A stretch of DNA of 64,000 bases from Phyllostachys edulis (GCA_036346405.1 CM070563.1:19263022-19327021), one strand, 5' to 3'; counted from the stretch's first letter, positions 34,254 through 47,522 are shown. Numbers and translations: made by a program. Notes: a model not told the origin generated them from the letters alone.

Positions 34254-36639
34254 AGAGCAACAGAGAAATGGTACAACCGCAAGAGCGGAGCGGTACGACC
34301 GCGCTAGAACCTGGAGCAATCGGGAGGTCCGCAAAAGCAAGGGGAGAGCCAAGGGAACCAAAGGGAGGTCTAAACAGAAAGAGATTCAAACCAACAAAGA
34401 GGAGGTCTAAACTAAGGGAAATCAAAACGGAAAGGCACAAGAAAAAGGTCCAAAGATCAAAGAGGTTTGAAACACAAACTTGAGCTGGTCTAAACTCGAA
34501 AGAGAGGACTTAGACCAACAAAAAGGGGGGGTCCGAGCAAGGAAAGGTCTAGCTCAAAGAAGGTCTAGGCCGAGAAAGAGAGAGAACGAGAGAAAGAGAG
34601 AGAAGAGAGAAGAGATCCAGACACAAAAGAGGTCTGGAAAGGAGAAACCAAACACAAGGGCACACAGAGCAGAAAGAGGGAGAAAGGGAAAACTCCAACA
34701 AACAACGGAAGGCACCGAACAGATTTAGTTCAAGTTTGGTTTAATCAATTAAAGCTCTTTTGAAAACTCAAGTTAAGCTTTGAACTCTCATCAAAACCAA
34801 ATGGTTATTTTTATTTTGAAAACTACAGGAACTCAGGACAAACAGGTGTACAGCTTTACCACACGACACGACTTCTCTAGTTTGTTTGGCATCCGTCGAT
34901 ACAACCACTCACTACTGTAGGTAAGCGGTCTAGAGCACATAACAAGAACTTTACAGAGCGCCATTGCACCGCAGTCCTCCCTCACTAAGGTTTCGCCCCC
35001 TTTGGACTAACCATTCGCCGGGTTAAGGCCCCCTCTTGCGCCGAGTGGGAATACATAAAAGTAGGTCGTCAAGACACCCACACAACCAGATAGAACGACC
35101 ACGGTGAAACGTTGCAAATTAGTTAGCCAGGTTCTGCCCATTCAGAACATGTGGTAGTACGGTAGGGCGTAGCAAAATATATTCAAAGACTGGTCCTTAA
35201 CTGACTTGGACGACTTTCAATAGAATCATGGGCCTCGATCATAGAAATGAATCGATCCTGTGTGTGAACATGCACCCTTCCAAACAACCAATTCGCCCAA
35301 GTCCAAACCAATTTTCCTTTTGCTTTGCTTTTCAAAAACATTTGCAAACTTCTACGATAACCCAATGTCATGGTTAAAACATTTTGACAACATTGGTCTT
35401 TGGCAGTAAAAAATCCCAAATCAAGATTTTTGGGTCTAAGCTTTGACTAAGCATAGAGTTTTGCAACACGCTAGTTCATACTAATGTACCAACTAGCTCT
35501 TTACTAGGGTGATAAGGGGAGGTTGAATCAATAATCAATTTTGAAGGTACAAAGGAATTAGGAATAACTATGAAGTTAAAACAGGGATTTAAATTACTTG
35601 AATTCAAATAAGCATGCAATAATAATTTGAAACAGAACTTAAATAATTTGAAATACTGGGATTCAATATGATCAAGGGTGTAACTTGCCTTACTCGAAAG
35701 CTTGAGGGTCTGCTTCTTCAGAGTACTCGGGCTCTCTGGAGTCGTCGAAATCTACACGTGAGAACAAAGCAAATTCAAATAAAGACCAAATGAAATCCAA
35801 ATGAACTCCAAAAAAAACCGAACTAGAACCAACAACAAGGAACTGAATTAAAAACGGGCTCTCGGGAGAAGCCTCGACTAGTCGGGAGGAGGTCCAACTG
35901 GTCGGGAGGAGGTCCAACGGCCTGGTCGGAAGAGGTCCGACGGGTTGGGAGGAGGTCCAACGGACTGGTCAAAAGAGGTCCGATGGGTCGGAAGGAGGTC
36001 CTGAGGAGGTCCAACGAACAGTATGACTACTCAACGTGGTCGTACAAGGAATACAAAATGATACGACTATGTAGCGTAGTTGTAAGAAGGAATACGACTA
36101 TGCAACATAGTCGTAGGAACAAGGGAATAGAACAGGGCACGGAGGAACTCACCAAGGCCAAGAGAGAGATAGAAGGAGGAGGGAGAGTTGGAGGACGGCG
36201 GGCGGCGGTCGAAGACGGCGCGGGCGCTCCGGCGGACTCCTTCGGTGGCTAGGTGGTTGAAGATGGCGCAAGCTCCAGCGGACACCTTGGCGACGGGGAG
36301 ACGACAGCGCGGCTTCAGCGGACTCCTTGGCGACGAAGCTTGAAGCACGGAGCAACTAGGCGAGAGCAAGAGAGCTAGGTGCGGAAAAAGGTGATGAAAG
36401 AGGGCTGCTCAGGCTTTTATAGCCAGGGAGACGGGGAGAGTCACTGAGAGACTCGGAGGCGCACACGAACAAGGGCGGGTGTGCGACAGGACAAAGCACG
36501 ACCGGCAGGTGCAGGAGGAGATGGGGGCAGGTAGGGGAGGAGACAAGAGGGGGAACGAGTGCTGCAGAAGCGATAGCATTTAATGCGACACAACTGTATT
36601 TAATGTGCGAGGACAAAAGCGTCAGTAGTGACGCAGTGG

Positions 36640-37020
36640 GAGGAAGAAGAAGGTGAGCAGGGCTGACAGGTGGGCCAGTCAATACTCGGGAGGGTGGTCC
36701 AACCAATGGGGAGGTCGCAACCAAAGGGGAGGTTGTAACCAAAGGGGAGGTCGTGACCCAAGGGGAGGTCACGGCCAAAAGGGGAGGTCGCGGTCAAAGG
36801 GGGAGGTCGTGGTCAAAGGCGGAGGTCGTGGCCGGCTCCAGGACCACTCGGAGGTCTCCCAAGACCACCTAGGAGGTCTCCCAAGACCTCAGGACTACCC
36901 AGGAGGTCTCTCACTAAGAGAGAGGTCCAAACGAGAGGGAGGTCTGGACTGAGGGAGAGGTCCAAACGAAAGGGAGGTCTGGACAGAGAGAGAGGTCCAA
37001 ATGGAAGGGAGGTCTGAAGA
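36640..37020 (+). repeat. GGAGGTC-rich tract in the outer solo LTR
   Basis: Dozens of GGGAGGTC(G/C/T) words spaced about 18-30 bp apart. The outer solo LTR and the nested element share this word but not the same longer units. Confidence 0.75.
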
Positions 37021-37402
37021 AGAAAGAGTTGGGCCGAGGGAAAATACGGAGCGAACAGAGAAGGGGGGGGTTCAACACCAGAGAACTCCAACAAACTCAA
37101 AATAAACCAAACTTTTGGATTAGTTGAAGTTTGATTTAGTCATTTAAAACACTTTTAATTCTAAAATCTCAAGTTAAGCTTTATAACTTCAACAAAACCA
37201 AATGGTTCTTTTTATTTTGAAAATTTTCAAAAAGATCAGAAAATCGGGATGTTACATCACTTATGTGTCACACGATCTACATATGGTTGGACTAACTATT
37301 GGTCAAAATTTACGAACTTTGAATCTTGATATGTGTGGACGCTTTGTAAAAGAATCAACATAAGTATCTACTAGGTGGTAAGGTGGGGTTCAGGTAGTGA
37401 GT

Positions 37403-40400
37403 TGTGAGACCCTCAAATATTGGAATGTGCCGAATTAAAATTATATTGGTAGTATAATTCTTAATTAAGGAACAGTGTAATTCCCTTATTAAAAATCATA
37501 CTAGAAGCATAATCATAATAAGTAACAGTTCCAACATTCAGTTCTTGATATATGCCATGCAATAGTTCCCAGGATTAGTGACGATTAGCATATATCCTTA
37601 AACAACATTGCATCAATCACATACAAGTCACACATTCATATAATTATACATCGACACATTGTAGATTAGGTTGCTACAAGAATCAAAATAGTTACAGAGA
37701 ACAGATGACCTTGGGTCATCACAAAAGAACAACAGCGGAAGCAAAATAAACATAAAACCACCAATGGCCCCATCCCGCAGGCTATTGCGTGGAGACTAGA
37801 ACTAGCATCACTCGTTAGCGTCACCCAGATTGGTGCTAACGGGCATCTCGTAAAGATAACCATCTTCACCTGCAACAAGAGGTCATAAACCCTGATTACG
37901 AAAGGTACTCAGCAAGACTTACGCAAACTAGTAAAAGAAAGTGTTTAATAGAACCTATACAAAGGAATAGAAATTTTATATGCATAAGGTTAACAAAAGA
38001 AGGGTTACAATGGCTCCATTTGCAGAAAGCGATAACTCTTAACCTACAGTGCTAAATTTTGACAAAGCAATTTTTAATAAATCAATGTTTGGACTAAAAC
38101 AGTAAATAATTGAGAGTATAAGTGTAAACAGTACAAGAATAAGTCACATATCAACACCAAACCATGCATGATAACATCATGCCGAGATTATTCCCAAAAC
38201 CAAACTTAGAGCAAAATCTATACAGGTGACATCAATTCAAGTATCGTCCATAACCGTGGACACGGCTATTCGAATAGTTTTATACCTTGCAAGGGTGTAC
38301 ATCTTTACCCACATGACTTAGTTAGCCCGTAAGCCTCCGGAATAATAGCACACTGCCTTTGGTGTGCCGGCTGAGTAAACTAAGATTTGGTATTTTTCAA
38401 CAAGCTGACACTATTGAGTTGGAATACCCATGTGCGACTGATCCCGCTTAAACAATGACTGATAGCATATATTCAACCGGGGCCCACATGTTGTGCCAGG
38501 AATGCCGACCCAATCAATTAAATGCGAACTGTGCTCACTACACATATTAGACCGCAGTCGGGGCCCTGAAGGTACGTACATGCGATGGTACACATCTACG
38601 CCCTCACCCTTCTAAGAACATCTGATATCGATATAAACTCCACATGGCATACGACATGGTCCGAAGACTTAAGCATCTATGCCATACGAAATCAATACAC
38701 ATGTCCTTACTCTCCTGTTTCCAACTCAGTAGTATTAACCCTTTACTTAACCAAACAGTGCCCATACACCGCGTGTGGAAGTACGTTGGGGCTTGAATTG
38801 GTAGTCAGAGTTCAGTCCTTAATCAACCCAGACAAGACATCCACATTTCCCAATTCTCGTGCACAAAGCACCATCACTAGCATCCACTTGTCCAGATTTG
38901 AATCAATTTATCAACAAGATTTAGGATCATTTCAGATTCAAATAAACTGAACAAGAATCAAAAATAAATTTATTTGTTGTGCCCAGGTTTGACAAGATAA
39001 GCTTGCCAAACACTACCGTTCTATGGACTGCATGGCTAAGCCAAAATTTAAAACTAAGTATTATAATACCACAGACTACCTTAGGTTGAGTGTATGGTCC
39101 AAATTAAGGTAAACCATCAAGTTTAGGTTGTAACTAACTAGGAACAGATCATAAATAATCTTTAGAACATTGCATGCAATCAGTTTCACTGTATTTTATA
39201 AATCTACAGTTTAAAAGATTAGGATTAATATGGTGCAGAGAGGATGCTTGCCTTGGTAATAATATATAACCTCTTGCTCAGGTTCTTGTGGCTCAACAAA
39301 AGACTCAATAATCTCAGAAGAACCAGTATCTAGAAGAAAATACAATCCAATGAATCCAGGAAAAAGAAACAGAGAACAATATGCATAGAAAGAATGTATG
39401 GTCAAGGATTATTGCCTCATTAGCAACATGCTGGAGGTACAATAATTTAACTAAGAATAGTAACCGACAGCTACTCTTGCTAATGCTATCTACTACAGTT
39501 TAAAGTTTAGGTTGAGCTACAGTATCAGTTTTTAGAAGCTAGAACAGGACAAAATATAATTAAATTATTTAGCTAGCTCTACTTCATGAAAATGAAATAC
39601 TACACGTAGCTAAGTGTATTAAAGCTAGTGTTGTGATCTAACTGGTCATTTAATACTTATTAATAGCAGTCTAAAAATTTTGGCCTCTTGCTGCTTATGT
39701 TGCCGATTTGCCCGACACCCAAAAACAGCAAAAGACTCACTTACTATTCTCGGTTGGTTAGAAAAACTACACAACACGAAAGACTTAATTGGGAGTTATA
39801 GCTATCAGAAAAGTGTTTAATACCATAGCCCATTAATGCTAACCCCTAACCGTCCGGTTAGAAGAAAGAAATAAAAGCTTAACTGTTTGTCGGTCTTAAC
39901 CGACAAAATTAACAGGGAGGGGGATTTGCAATAATAAAGGAATGGTGACTACAAGACTTTTGAAGAAAGACCACGGGTGCTGCTAGGGTTTCTCTAGGAC
40001 CTAACAAGCTAATACACTGGTAAGAGAAATCTAAAGTTTTGAAAACGATATGAAAGACCGAAAAGTTATAAAAACAACATTTCATTAAAACAAGATTGGA
40101 GTATCACCTGGACGTGTGAGTGATCTATGGGAGCTAAAGATGTTCTTAAGGAACTTTAGATGATAAGACTCAAGGTCTAACTTACCAGCTAGGGTTGGAT
40201 AAGAAAAAGTCAAGTTCTTGGTCAACAGAAAAGATCCAGTGTCCTTTTCCTTGTGCTAACCAAAAAGAAAGTGGTGGAACTTAAACTTTAAGACCACCAT
40301 ATACATCCCGACAGCAAAATGGAACCTACTCACCAGGATGAGGATTTTTCCAAAGATGGTGCTTCACGGCTCAAGTTGACAGAGAGAAGAACCCTAAGTC

Positions 40401-42037
40401 CAAACCTACAAAAGATGCCCAAGATCTGCATTAGAATGAGTTTTAGGCATCCTCAAAGCTGGACAAAGGTAAGAGAAAAAAAAGGCTTCACTGGGGAGGA
40501 AGACAAAGTGAGAGAGCTCCTCCTGGTCAACAATGGCAGAAGCTCCATCTCTAGGGTTTATATAGTGTGGAAGCTAGTAGAGCAACCGAGAGTTCTCTAG
40601 AACCAATGAGGTGGCACTAAGGATAATTATCAAGAGAAATATCTTCATTTTCACTGTACACTGCCACCATTCTGGCGACAATAGTGTCTACGGTGTACAG
40701 CAAGAGAGGAAGCAAAGAAGTCACAATGACACGCGGGCCCTGTGGACAGACCACACCATGCAACAGACGCAAAGAAGCTTCGACGCACAGCCACCATCCG
40801 ATCAGAAATGAACAGCTGCGATGAAGAGACAATTAATACACTGAACCGGTATCGTGAAATATGGACCGTGCGATTTCCAGCGGACGGCCACGATCGTGGG
40901 GAGCTCCGGAGTGGTCCGAACATCCCAAATCCACAAGAGCCGTGCGATTTCACTTCAACGGCCCAAGATCTCGAGCACGTGGGTGATCTTCGGCCCACAA
41001 AGACCATCGCCGTGAAATAGCAAACCAATGGTCAGGATTGAGAGGAGTCCGGATGGTCCGAACGGCCCAATGGCTGTCGTCCGTGCGATCTAATTTCAAC
41101 TGTGGATCTTGAGTGGCATCTCCGGCCGGTCCGAACGGCACAATGGATCAGGGCGGTCCATTGCAGATCCAACGGTGGCCGTATATGAAGAGGGTTTCAG
41201 AGATTGGAATAGGATGCGATGCCGTAGGATTACGATCCAACGGTGGAGATCGCGTGGGTGTTAGGACGGTCCGAATAGCCCATTAGATCAGGGCCACTCG
41301 TTGAGATTTCAACGGCCCAGATACTTTTCAATTTTGGCCATTTACGGAGGATTTTGACTGGAGATCGCGCGCCGCTCGTTTTTGATCCAACGGCCAGAAT
41401 TGGAGGATGGTTTGGAGTGGTCCGAACGCCCATTGATCTGGCCCGCTCACGCGAAATGGACTACCGAGATGGGCTAGGGGTTTGACGCCAGATGTGAGAC
41501 GTGATCGAGCGGACCACACACCGGTTGGACTCCACCGCTGGTTGAGCCGCCATGATGCTAGGGTCGGATTCAGCCAAGAGGTTTGACCGAGCATTTCAAA
41601 ATTGCAAGAACTTTGATCGATTTTAGAAATAGCAAATAAATTTGTAAAATCATGAAATGTTGCAGACTTACTCTTTGATGATATATTCCCCAAATAAATT
41701 TTGAAACCACTGTTTCTTCTTTAGAAATACATAATTAATTCATTTAGACCAAATAGGGTTTATTTAAAGACAAATATTTTTCTGAAGATCAAAATAATTT
41801 CTAAAAATTCAACAAAAATCATTTTTGGCCATAATAATTCATCTGGTTTTTAAATAAAATACTTCCCAGTCTCAGTACCAACTTTGGGTGGTATTTCCTT
41901 TTGAAATTTTGATCAAGTTGGAGTTTGTAATAGAAATTTGGGAAAATAGATTGTAACCTGTTGCCTAATTTGCCAAAATGAACAGTGATGCTATGAATAG
42001 CATCTCTTTACTATTTATTAGGGCTGAGGCTGTTACA
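37403..42037 (-). mobile_element. Solo LTR, minus strand, TSD TGAGT
   Basis: The low end begins TGTGAGACCC and the high end closes with GAGGCTGTTACA (minus-strand start TGTAACAGCCTC). The 5-bp flanks are identical, TGAGT at 37398-37402 and 38-42 of 42000 (42038-42042). No coding sequence of a retrotransposon lies within. It carries the GGTACTCAGCAAG block (about 37905) and the paired palindromes (38254-38277). At 4635 bp it is one of the longest LTRs here. Confidence 0.9.
38254..38277 (-). promoter_or_regulatory. LTR paired-palindrome element (solo LTR 37403-42037)
   Basis: CCGTGGACACGG (38254-38265) abuts CTATTCGAATAG (38266-38277). Both palindromes are perfect in this copy. Confidence 0.8.
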
Positions 42038-42459
42038 TGAGTTGAGAGATTCATTGATGGATGCATGTGATGGTGTGGTCTGTTTAAGAATACATGACAT
42101 TTTAGACACCGACACAGTATCCAACATGCAACTCTGACCATTCTTTTATATGAATATGTTCGTAAAATAATAATATTATGAAAACATTTTTCATAACTAA
42201 TCTAATGATATCATTTTCACGTGAGCAATAAAAATATTTTTGTATATGTTAGTGGTCAAAGTTAAGGAAGTTTGACCGCACACTTTCTAAAACATCATAT
42301 ATTTCTAAACGGATGGAATATTTTTTTTATGCTAGTAACATGCACCTAGTGTCAGATGTCTTCAAAGTGGTGGTAGAAATAATTGGACACGATAATTACT
42401 ATTTTGACCATCATGCATGGAGTTGTCATTATCAATCAATAACTTAGGGCTTGTTTGGA

Positions 42460-44373
42460 TGTCCCAATCTCGATCGGGATCCCGGCCCATTTCCGGGGGA
42501 GAAAAACCACGAGACCAACTTCCACAGCCTAAGTGGCATGTGCATTTGGAGCTCCATACGACAGGGATCTCTCAGCCCGATCCACGCCATTTCCACAGGG
42601 AAAATATGCTTATCTTCGTTGGTCGGGAATTTCTCCTCGTCGCCGCCTAGTCTCGCTTCCGAGTCCCGACCGCTGCCTCCACCGCGTTCTTCCTCCTCCC
42701 ACTCTGGCTATGGGAACTCACCGGTGAAGTCCTATGCTTCCTCCTCCCACTAGGGTTCCGCATCTCATCTTTTTCTTATAGATCTCGATGGAAGATGGTG
42801 ACTGGAGGGAAGGTAGATAGCTCCATCAGCTGGAGGTGGGTTGTGACTTGTGGGGAGAACATACGAGGCATGGCTAGGGTTTGAGACCTCCTTCCTACCA
42901 AGCTCGAATCGTACCCTCCTCTTCTCTGATTGGTTTTGTTTTTTGAGTTTTGGCATGAATTAGTATTGAGATCTGATACCATTGCAACCCGAAATGATGT
43001 TATGGTATGATCTGTTCGTCTTGCCATGGTAGAACATTTGTATGCTGCTAATTGCCTAATTCCTATTCTTGTTCATTCACAAAAATATGATGCTGCAATT
43101 TGTTTATCACTTGGCTAGCCAACAATCCATCCACTTTTCTAAATGTTTAGTATATATTGGTCATATTGTATTTTTAAGCTCCTTGTGAGTTTTCTGAATG
43201 TTTACCATCTATTGTATTTTTCAAGCTCCCTGTGGGTATTGTATTAGTGAACAATGCATCCACTTTTCTGAATGTTGGTGAATTTATAATGAAAAGCTAG
43301 CTTTCTAAGGCCTAACAATTCCCTCAAGCACTTTGTGGGATCCTATGACTGCATCCATTTCTTAGTGTGTTTCAAATGGTTCCAAAATTTCTCCATACAC
43401 ATACACCAAGAATCACATTGATGTTACTATTTGCTTTGCCGAGAGTAAAGTACTGACAAGTAACAGTTCGACAAACTACAGGAGTGGAATCAATAGTATA
43501 TTATTATGTTGTCCAGTAGCTGGAGACAATATAGCCAAACTATATTTATCTAAGATGTTGTATGGAGCTATACATTACAAAACTAGATGCATGCACATTA
43601 TGGCACAGTTGAAATCTGGCGTTACACAATAAGTAGCAAAGCTTTAACAAAATGAAATCTCTTCGAATCTGCTGTCTTCTCCTTACTCAATCCAATTAGC
43701 GCTAATTGTATTTCTCAGCCTGATTATTATGATGGTGAGTTGATTGTGTTTCTAGTACGTCGGATCAATCATTTTGAGAAAATGAGCATGCATTTCTCTG
43801 TTTTTAGATGAGTTAATTGTTGCAAATAGATTTACTATTAAATTAAGAAAATGGGCATGCATTTCTCCACATTATCTCTTCCCTACTAATAGTAGTGCTC
43901 AAAAGGGTCATTGATACATTATTCTTTGTCTTTAATTAGTCCAGAGAATGTGTTTTTGTTGGCTAATACAATCATAATAATCTTTAACTTTAATTGGAAG
44001 GGTTGAGATATGGACACCCTAACATAATTATAGAATGCTTAGCATAATAAGGGCAATGATCCTAGTGATGTATTGTCTTCATTTTGCCACTTGATGTATT
44101 GTCTTCATCCCTAGCCGCCTCCTCTATGATCTTTTTTTCTTTATTTTATTTGGTATACATAAGGGTTGTTATATTTACATGCTTAATTACGCAAATTCAT
44201 TATCTCTGCTATTTATAAGAGCTTAGTGATGAACAAATATATACCAAATTTCAATTGATATACATAAGGGCATCTAGCCCCTTTTTCTTGTCGGCTTGTC
44301 TCTCATATCTGGTGCTCTAGGTACTCAATGCACTCACTAATTCACAATATGATACATCTGCATGTATTAGCAA
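42460..44373. other. Harbinger 5' non-coding region
   Basis: No gene recognised. GC-rich near 42450-42780, then AT-rich. Short open frames only. Confidence 0.45.
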
Positions 44374-45633
44374 ATGGACACTAGAAAGGAGCTCATCAGG
44401 AAATTTATGCTTAAGGAAGAGGAGGAGGACGATGAGTTGTTTCTTGTTTTGGTTCCTACTTTTCTTTCATGCCTTAATGATAAAAAAGACTAGTCCACAC
44501 ATCATCACTTGCCAGCGCTAAAAATGTTAAGGATATCTTAGAATGCCATGAGAGTTGGTGTGGGGTTTAGTTCCGGATGGAGCCAGAGATATTCAGGGCT
44601 ACATCAGATTTTCTTAGAAGAGATGGTTTGATGCATGACACAAGGGGTGTTACCGTCGAGGAGCAGCTAGGGATGTGTTATGTACACAATTTCTGATAAT
44701 GCTAGCAACCAAAAGCTTCAGAAAGCATTTCAACACGGTGGTGAAATAGTTCATAGGAAAATAAAGGAAATCTTCGATATAATTCTTGCTCTAACTCATA
44801 GGTTTGTCAAGATCCCAAGTTCGAACCAAACTCACATGAAGATAGTATCAGATCCACGATTTTGGCCTTATTTTCAGGTGAGCCATACACACTAGACGCC
44901 TAACTTTTTCTAAGAGTTTCCTATATTTAATTTACTATGTTTATGTGTAGAACTGCATTGGTGCTATTGATGGCACATATATATATCCCTATCATTATTG
45001 CTGAAGAGAAAGTGGCTCCTTATACGAATAGGAAAGGAACATTGTCTCAAAATACGATGCTAGCTTTGTGACTTTGATCTAAACTTCACATTTATTTCAT
45101 GTGGATGGGAAGGGTCAGCATCAGATGTAGGAGTCCTTTGATCTACTATTAGCAAGGGTTTTCGGGTTCCTGAGGGTAAATTCTATCTTGTGGATGGTGG
45201 ATACGCAAACACACCTTCTTTTCTTGCCCCATATCGAGGAGTCTGATACTATATTGATGAATTTAGGAGGCGTCACTCATCTCAAATATATGACTATGCA
45301 GACTACAAAGAACTTTTCAACCATCGCCATGCTCTCCTTCACAACCATATTGAAAGGGCAATTGGTGTTCTGAAGAAGAGATTTCCAATTCTGAAAGTTG
45401 GCACATTTCATCCCATTGAATCTCATATTAAGATCCCAGCTACAACTGTTGCATTTCACAACATCATTAAAGGTCAAAATGGTCAAGAGGGGTGGTTGGA
45501 TCACCAACCTACCTACATTCAACCAGATGATTTTGTTGATGTACCAGAGGGTGACAATAATTACCAAAATGATATTGAGTCAAATGCTGGAAGTTCTCTT
45601 AGAGATCAAATTGCAACGCAAAATGTGGGCTGA
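44374..45633 (+). pseudogene. PIF/Harbinger transposase (HARBI1-like DDE nuclease), decayed
   Basis: The start MDTRKELIRKFMLKEEEEDD is followed by a stop at 44491. The next frame gives FRMEPEIFRATSDFLRRDG and VTVEEQLGM, and another shift gives NASNQKLQKAFQHGGEIVHR and SDPRFWPYFQ up to a GTGAGC donor near 44878. After the intron come CIGAIDGTYI (first catalytic Asp), GWEGSASDVGVL, KFYLVDGGYANTPSFLAPYR (second Asp), KELFNHRHALLHNHIERAIG (catalytic Glu) and KKRFPILKVGTFHP, ending at 45633. The three DDE acidic residues remain. In-frame stops (about 44553, 45140, 45243) and at least three shifts inactivate it. Confidence 0.88.
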
Positions 45634-46454
45634 CTACAATCGTTAGTTGGATATGACCTCTCACAAAGTAGTATTAGTATTTTGTGCCATTAACACTTAA
45701 ATTATATGATCCGTAAGAAGTAGCATACTTCATTTATGCGACTTGTTTTCATATTATGTGGTTGTTTCTCTTAAATATACTGTTGCATTCTTATACCATT
45801 TGTTCATTTCGATATGATGTTGTTAGTGTAGCCATGGCTAAAGAAGGATCAAGGGCCTCATGGAATGTCGGGACCAAAAAAATACAATTCAGGAATCCTC
45901 TGTGTATTCTGAATCAATTCCAGATCAGTAGCTAGCTCACACATGAAATAGTGATGAAATACCACCTATTTATTCGATTTAACTAAAAAGATCTCAAAAT
46001 AACAAATAATAACTGGACCTTATGGTCAATGTTTACTTAACTTGTCACGCATGGCTAAAGAAACAAATAAACTCTTGTAGCAGAACGGGAAAAACTTGAA
46101 AGGCCAATCAACATGCCACAAGCAATCGAGTGGAGAACGCATCCTAATCCACAAAATCTTCATGGAACTCCTGGGTGAAGAACTCCTGAGCAGCTTGATA
46201 TTCTTCAACTGAGCAACAATGGCGCAAAGCCATGAGTACATAAAGCACTCAACAAGTTGTGGGGAAATGTATGCAAATAGTATTCATGCAATGCTTGAAC
46301 AAAGGTTAGCTGTATGGTTCTTTTGCATAAAGCAACATTGACGATAAAATACAATAAATAGATTGAATTGCGTAATTGAAAAGAATAATAAATAAGTAAA
46401 CAATTGCTTTGAAACAACCAGTGAATCACTACTACAAAAAGGCTAATATCGACG

Positions 46455-46700
46455 CCATCATCACGCTTGACCAAAACCGCTCAGATATATGCAATCACGA
46501 AGGTTTTGGTTTAGAGACCGCGTCATTATCGTCTTGCGCTAAAAACCGCTCGTGAAGAGGTAATATCACGACGGTTCATATAAAACCGTCTCGTGATAAT
46601 TCTACATATCACAGACGGTTTTCAACAAAGAACAGTTTGTAAAACATCACAGATGGTTCTTAACAATAACCATATGTGATAATATCGCTACAGCTCCTAG
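46455..46700. repeat. CACTA left subterminal repeats
   Basis: Repeated direct and inverted words such as AACCGTCTCGTGATAA and ATCACAGACGGTTTTC. Further clusters are at 47690-47800 (interior) and 49185-49370 (right end). In known CACTA elements such repeats are bound by TnpA. Confidence 0.85.
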
Positions 46701-46886
46701 TTGAAGCCCAATGAGTTTCTTCGTCGCCGATGCGCGCGTCTCTTCGTCTCATCCGCTTCGGCTCCCCGATGCGTCTCTTTGTATCACGCTCTGAATTTAT
46801 TCCTTATTTTATAAAAAGGATCATTCGCCATTGAAGATGATCATCCCCACATATAGATGATCTAGTACTTATATAAAAAAACAGAA

Positions 46887-47427
46887 ATGGCTGCCTCTTC
46901 TGTTTCCTTGTCGCCGGCATTGATGGCCTACCTAGTCGCCTTTGTCGAGCACCTCTTTTTTGTAGACATTGAACTGCGTCTTCTTGGAAGAACACTGCTT
47001 CAACAAAGTTGTCTTCACTCCTCTGTTCGAGAATTTGCCGGAGCAGGTGATGGCCACCTTCCGCCGTCTTGACATCCTCCTCCGCCGCGTCTTCCGGTGA
47101 TCTCCCACTTTCGGCGAAGTTTACGCGTCATCGACGTGGTCCTCCAAAATGACGCTACGCGCCTCCAGAGGCTTGCCGTCACTTGAACTCGCGAATCGAG
47201 GTGGCGGCGGCACCGAGTCGACTGCATCGAGACCCTCAAGCAGAGAAGAGAGCCTATGGGCTCAATTCTTCTTGGTTCAACAGTCCGAGGGTCTTCGGGA
47301 GACACTCGAACGAGCGCGTCAGCGGGTGAACGCATTTCAAGCTTCGTTCGATCATGAACCGTCCGCCCCCGACGCCGCCGCCTACGAAATATTGAAGACG
47401 GAGATAGCAGCCTACCTCCGCCACTAG
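46887..47427 (+). pseudogene. Gene-like sequence carried in the CACTA element, unknown function
   Basis: Two open stretches lie here. One starts MAASSVSLSPALMAYLVAFV at 46887. The other, in the frame of 47149-47427, reads EESLWAQFFLVQQSEGLRET and LERARQRVNAFQASFDHEPS and ends in a stop after AAYLRH. Reading that frame upstream gives CVFLEEHCFNKVVFTPLFEN and PEQVMATFRRLDILLRRVFR with a single stop near 47098. The Arg/Glu-rich region could be helical or coiled coil. I do not recognise the family. It may be a captured host fragment or a CACTA accessory gene; no splice sites are certain. Confidence 0.4.
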
Positions 47428-47522
47428 AAAAACTTTGTTATATGTTGAAAATTCCAAAATGTAAAAAAAATCTAGTTTGGAGGTGAAGTTACAATATTAA
47501 TTATATGTTGAATTATTACCCC

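Larger units (their letters stand above)
24508..34842 (-). mobile_element. Gag-only (non-autonomous) LTR retrotransposon, nested
   Basis: Two long LTRs (24508-28828 and about 30668-34842) flank a 1.8-kb internal region with a tRNA-Met-type primer site and gag remnants but no protease, RT or integrase. The sense strand is minus. The polypurine side is visible next to the 3' LTR: minus-strand CTTTAAGGGGTGTAGG followed by TGTAACATCCC. The 5' LTR has lost its outer terminal bases at the junction near 34842, and no target duplication is detectable. The size and gag-only layout fit a large retrotransposon derivative mobilised in trans. Confidence 0.85.
30668..34842 (-). repeat. 5' LTR of the nested gag-only element, outer end lost
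   Basis: It aligns along its length with 24508-28828. Differences are clustered small indels rather than scattered substitutions. At the high side it should end CGGGATGTTACA but instead passes after GGACAAAC into AGGTGTACAGCTTTACC, which belongs to the host solo LTR. Confidence 0.8.
23964..37256 (-). mobile_element. Solo LTR with TSD TCACT, split by a nested LTR element
   Basis: The low end starts TGTCGCGACC at 23964 and the high end closes with GATGTTACA at 37256, so on the minus strand it begins TGTAACATCCC. The flanks are identical 5-mers, TCACT at 23959-23963 and 37257-37261. The LTR is in two parts, 23964-24507 and 34843-37256, separated by a gag-only LTR element. By comparison with the related LTR near 61316-62010, roughly 200 bp are missing at the junction. 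The right part (35870-37020) is full of GGAGGTC-type words. Confidence 0.85.
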
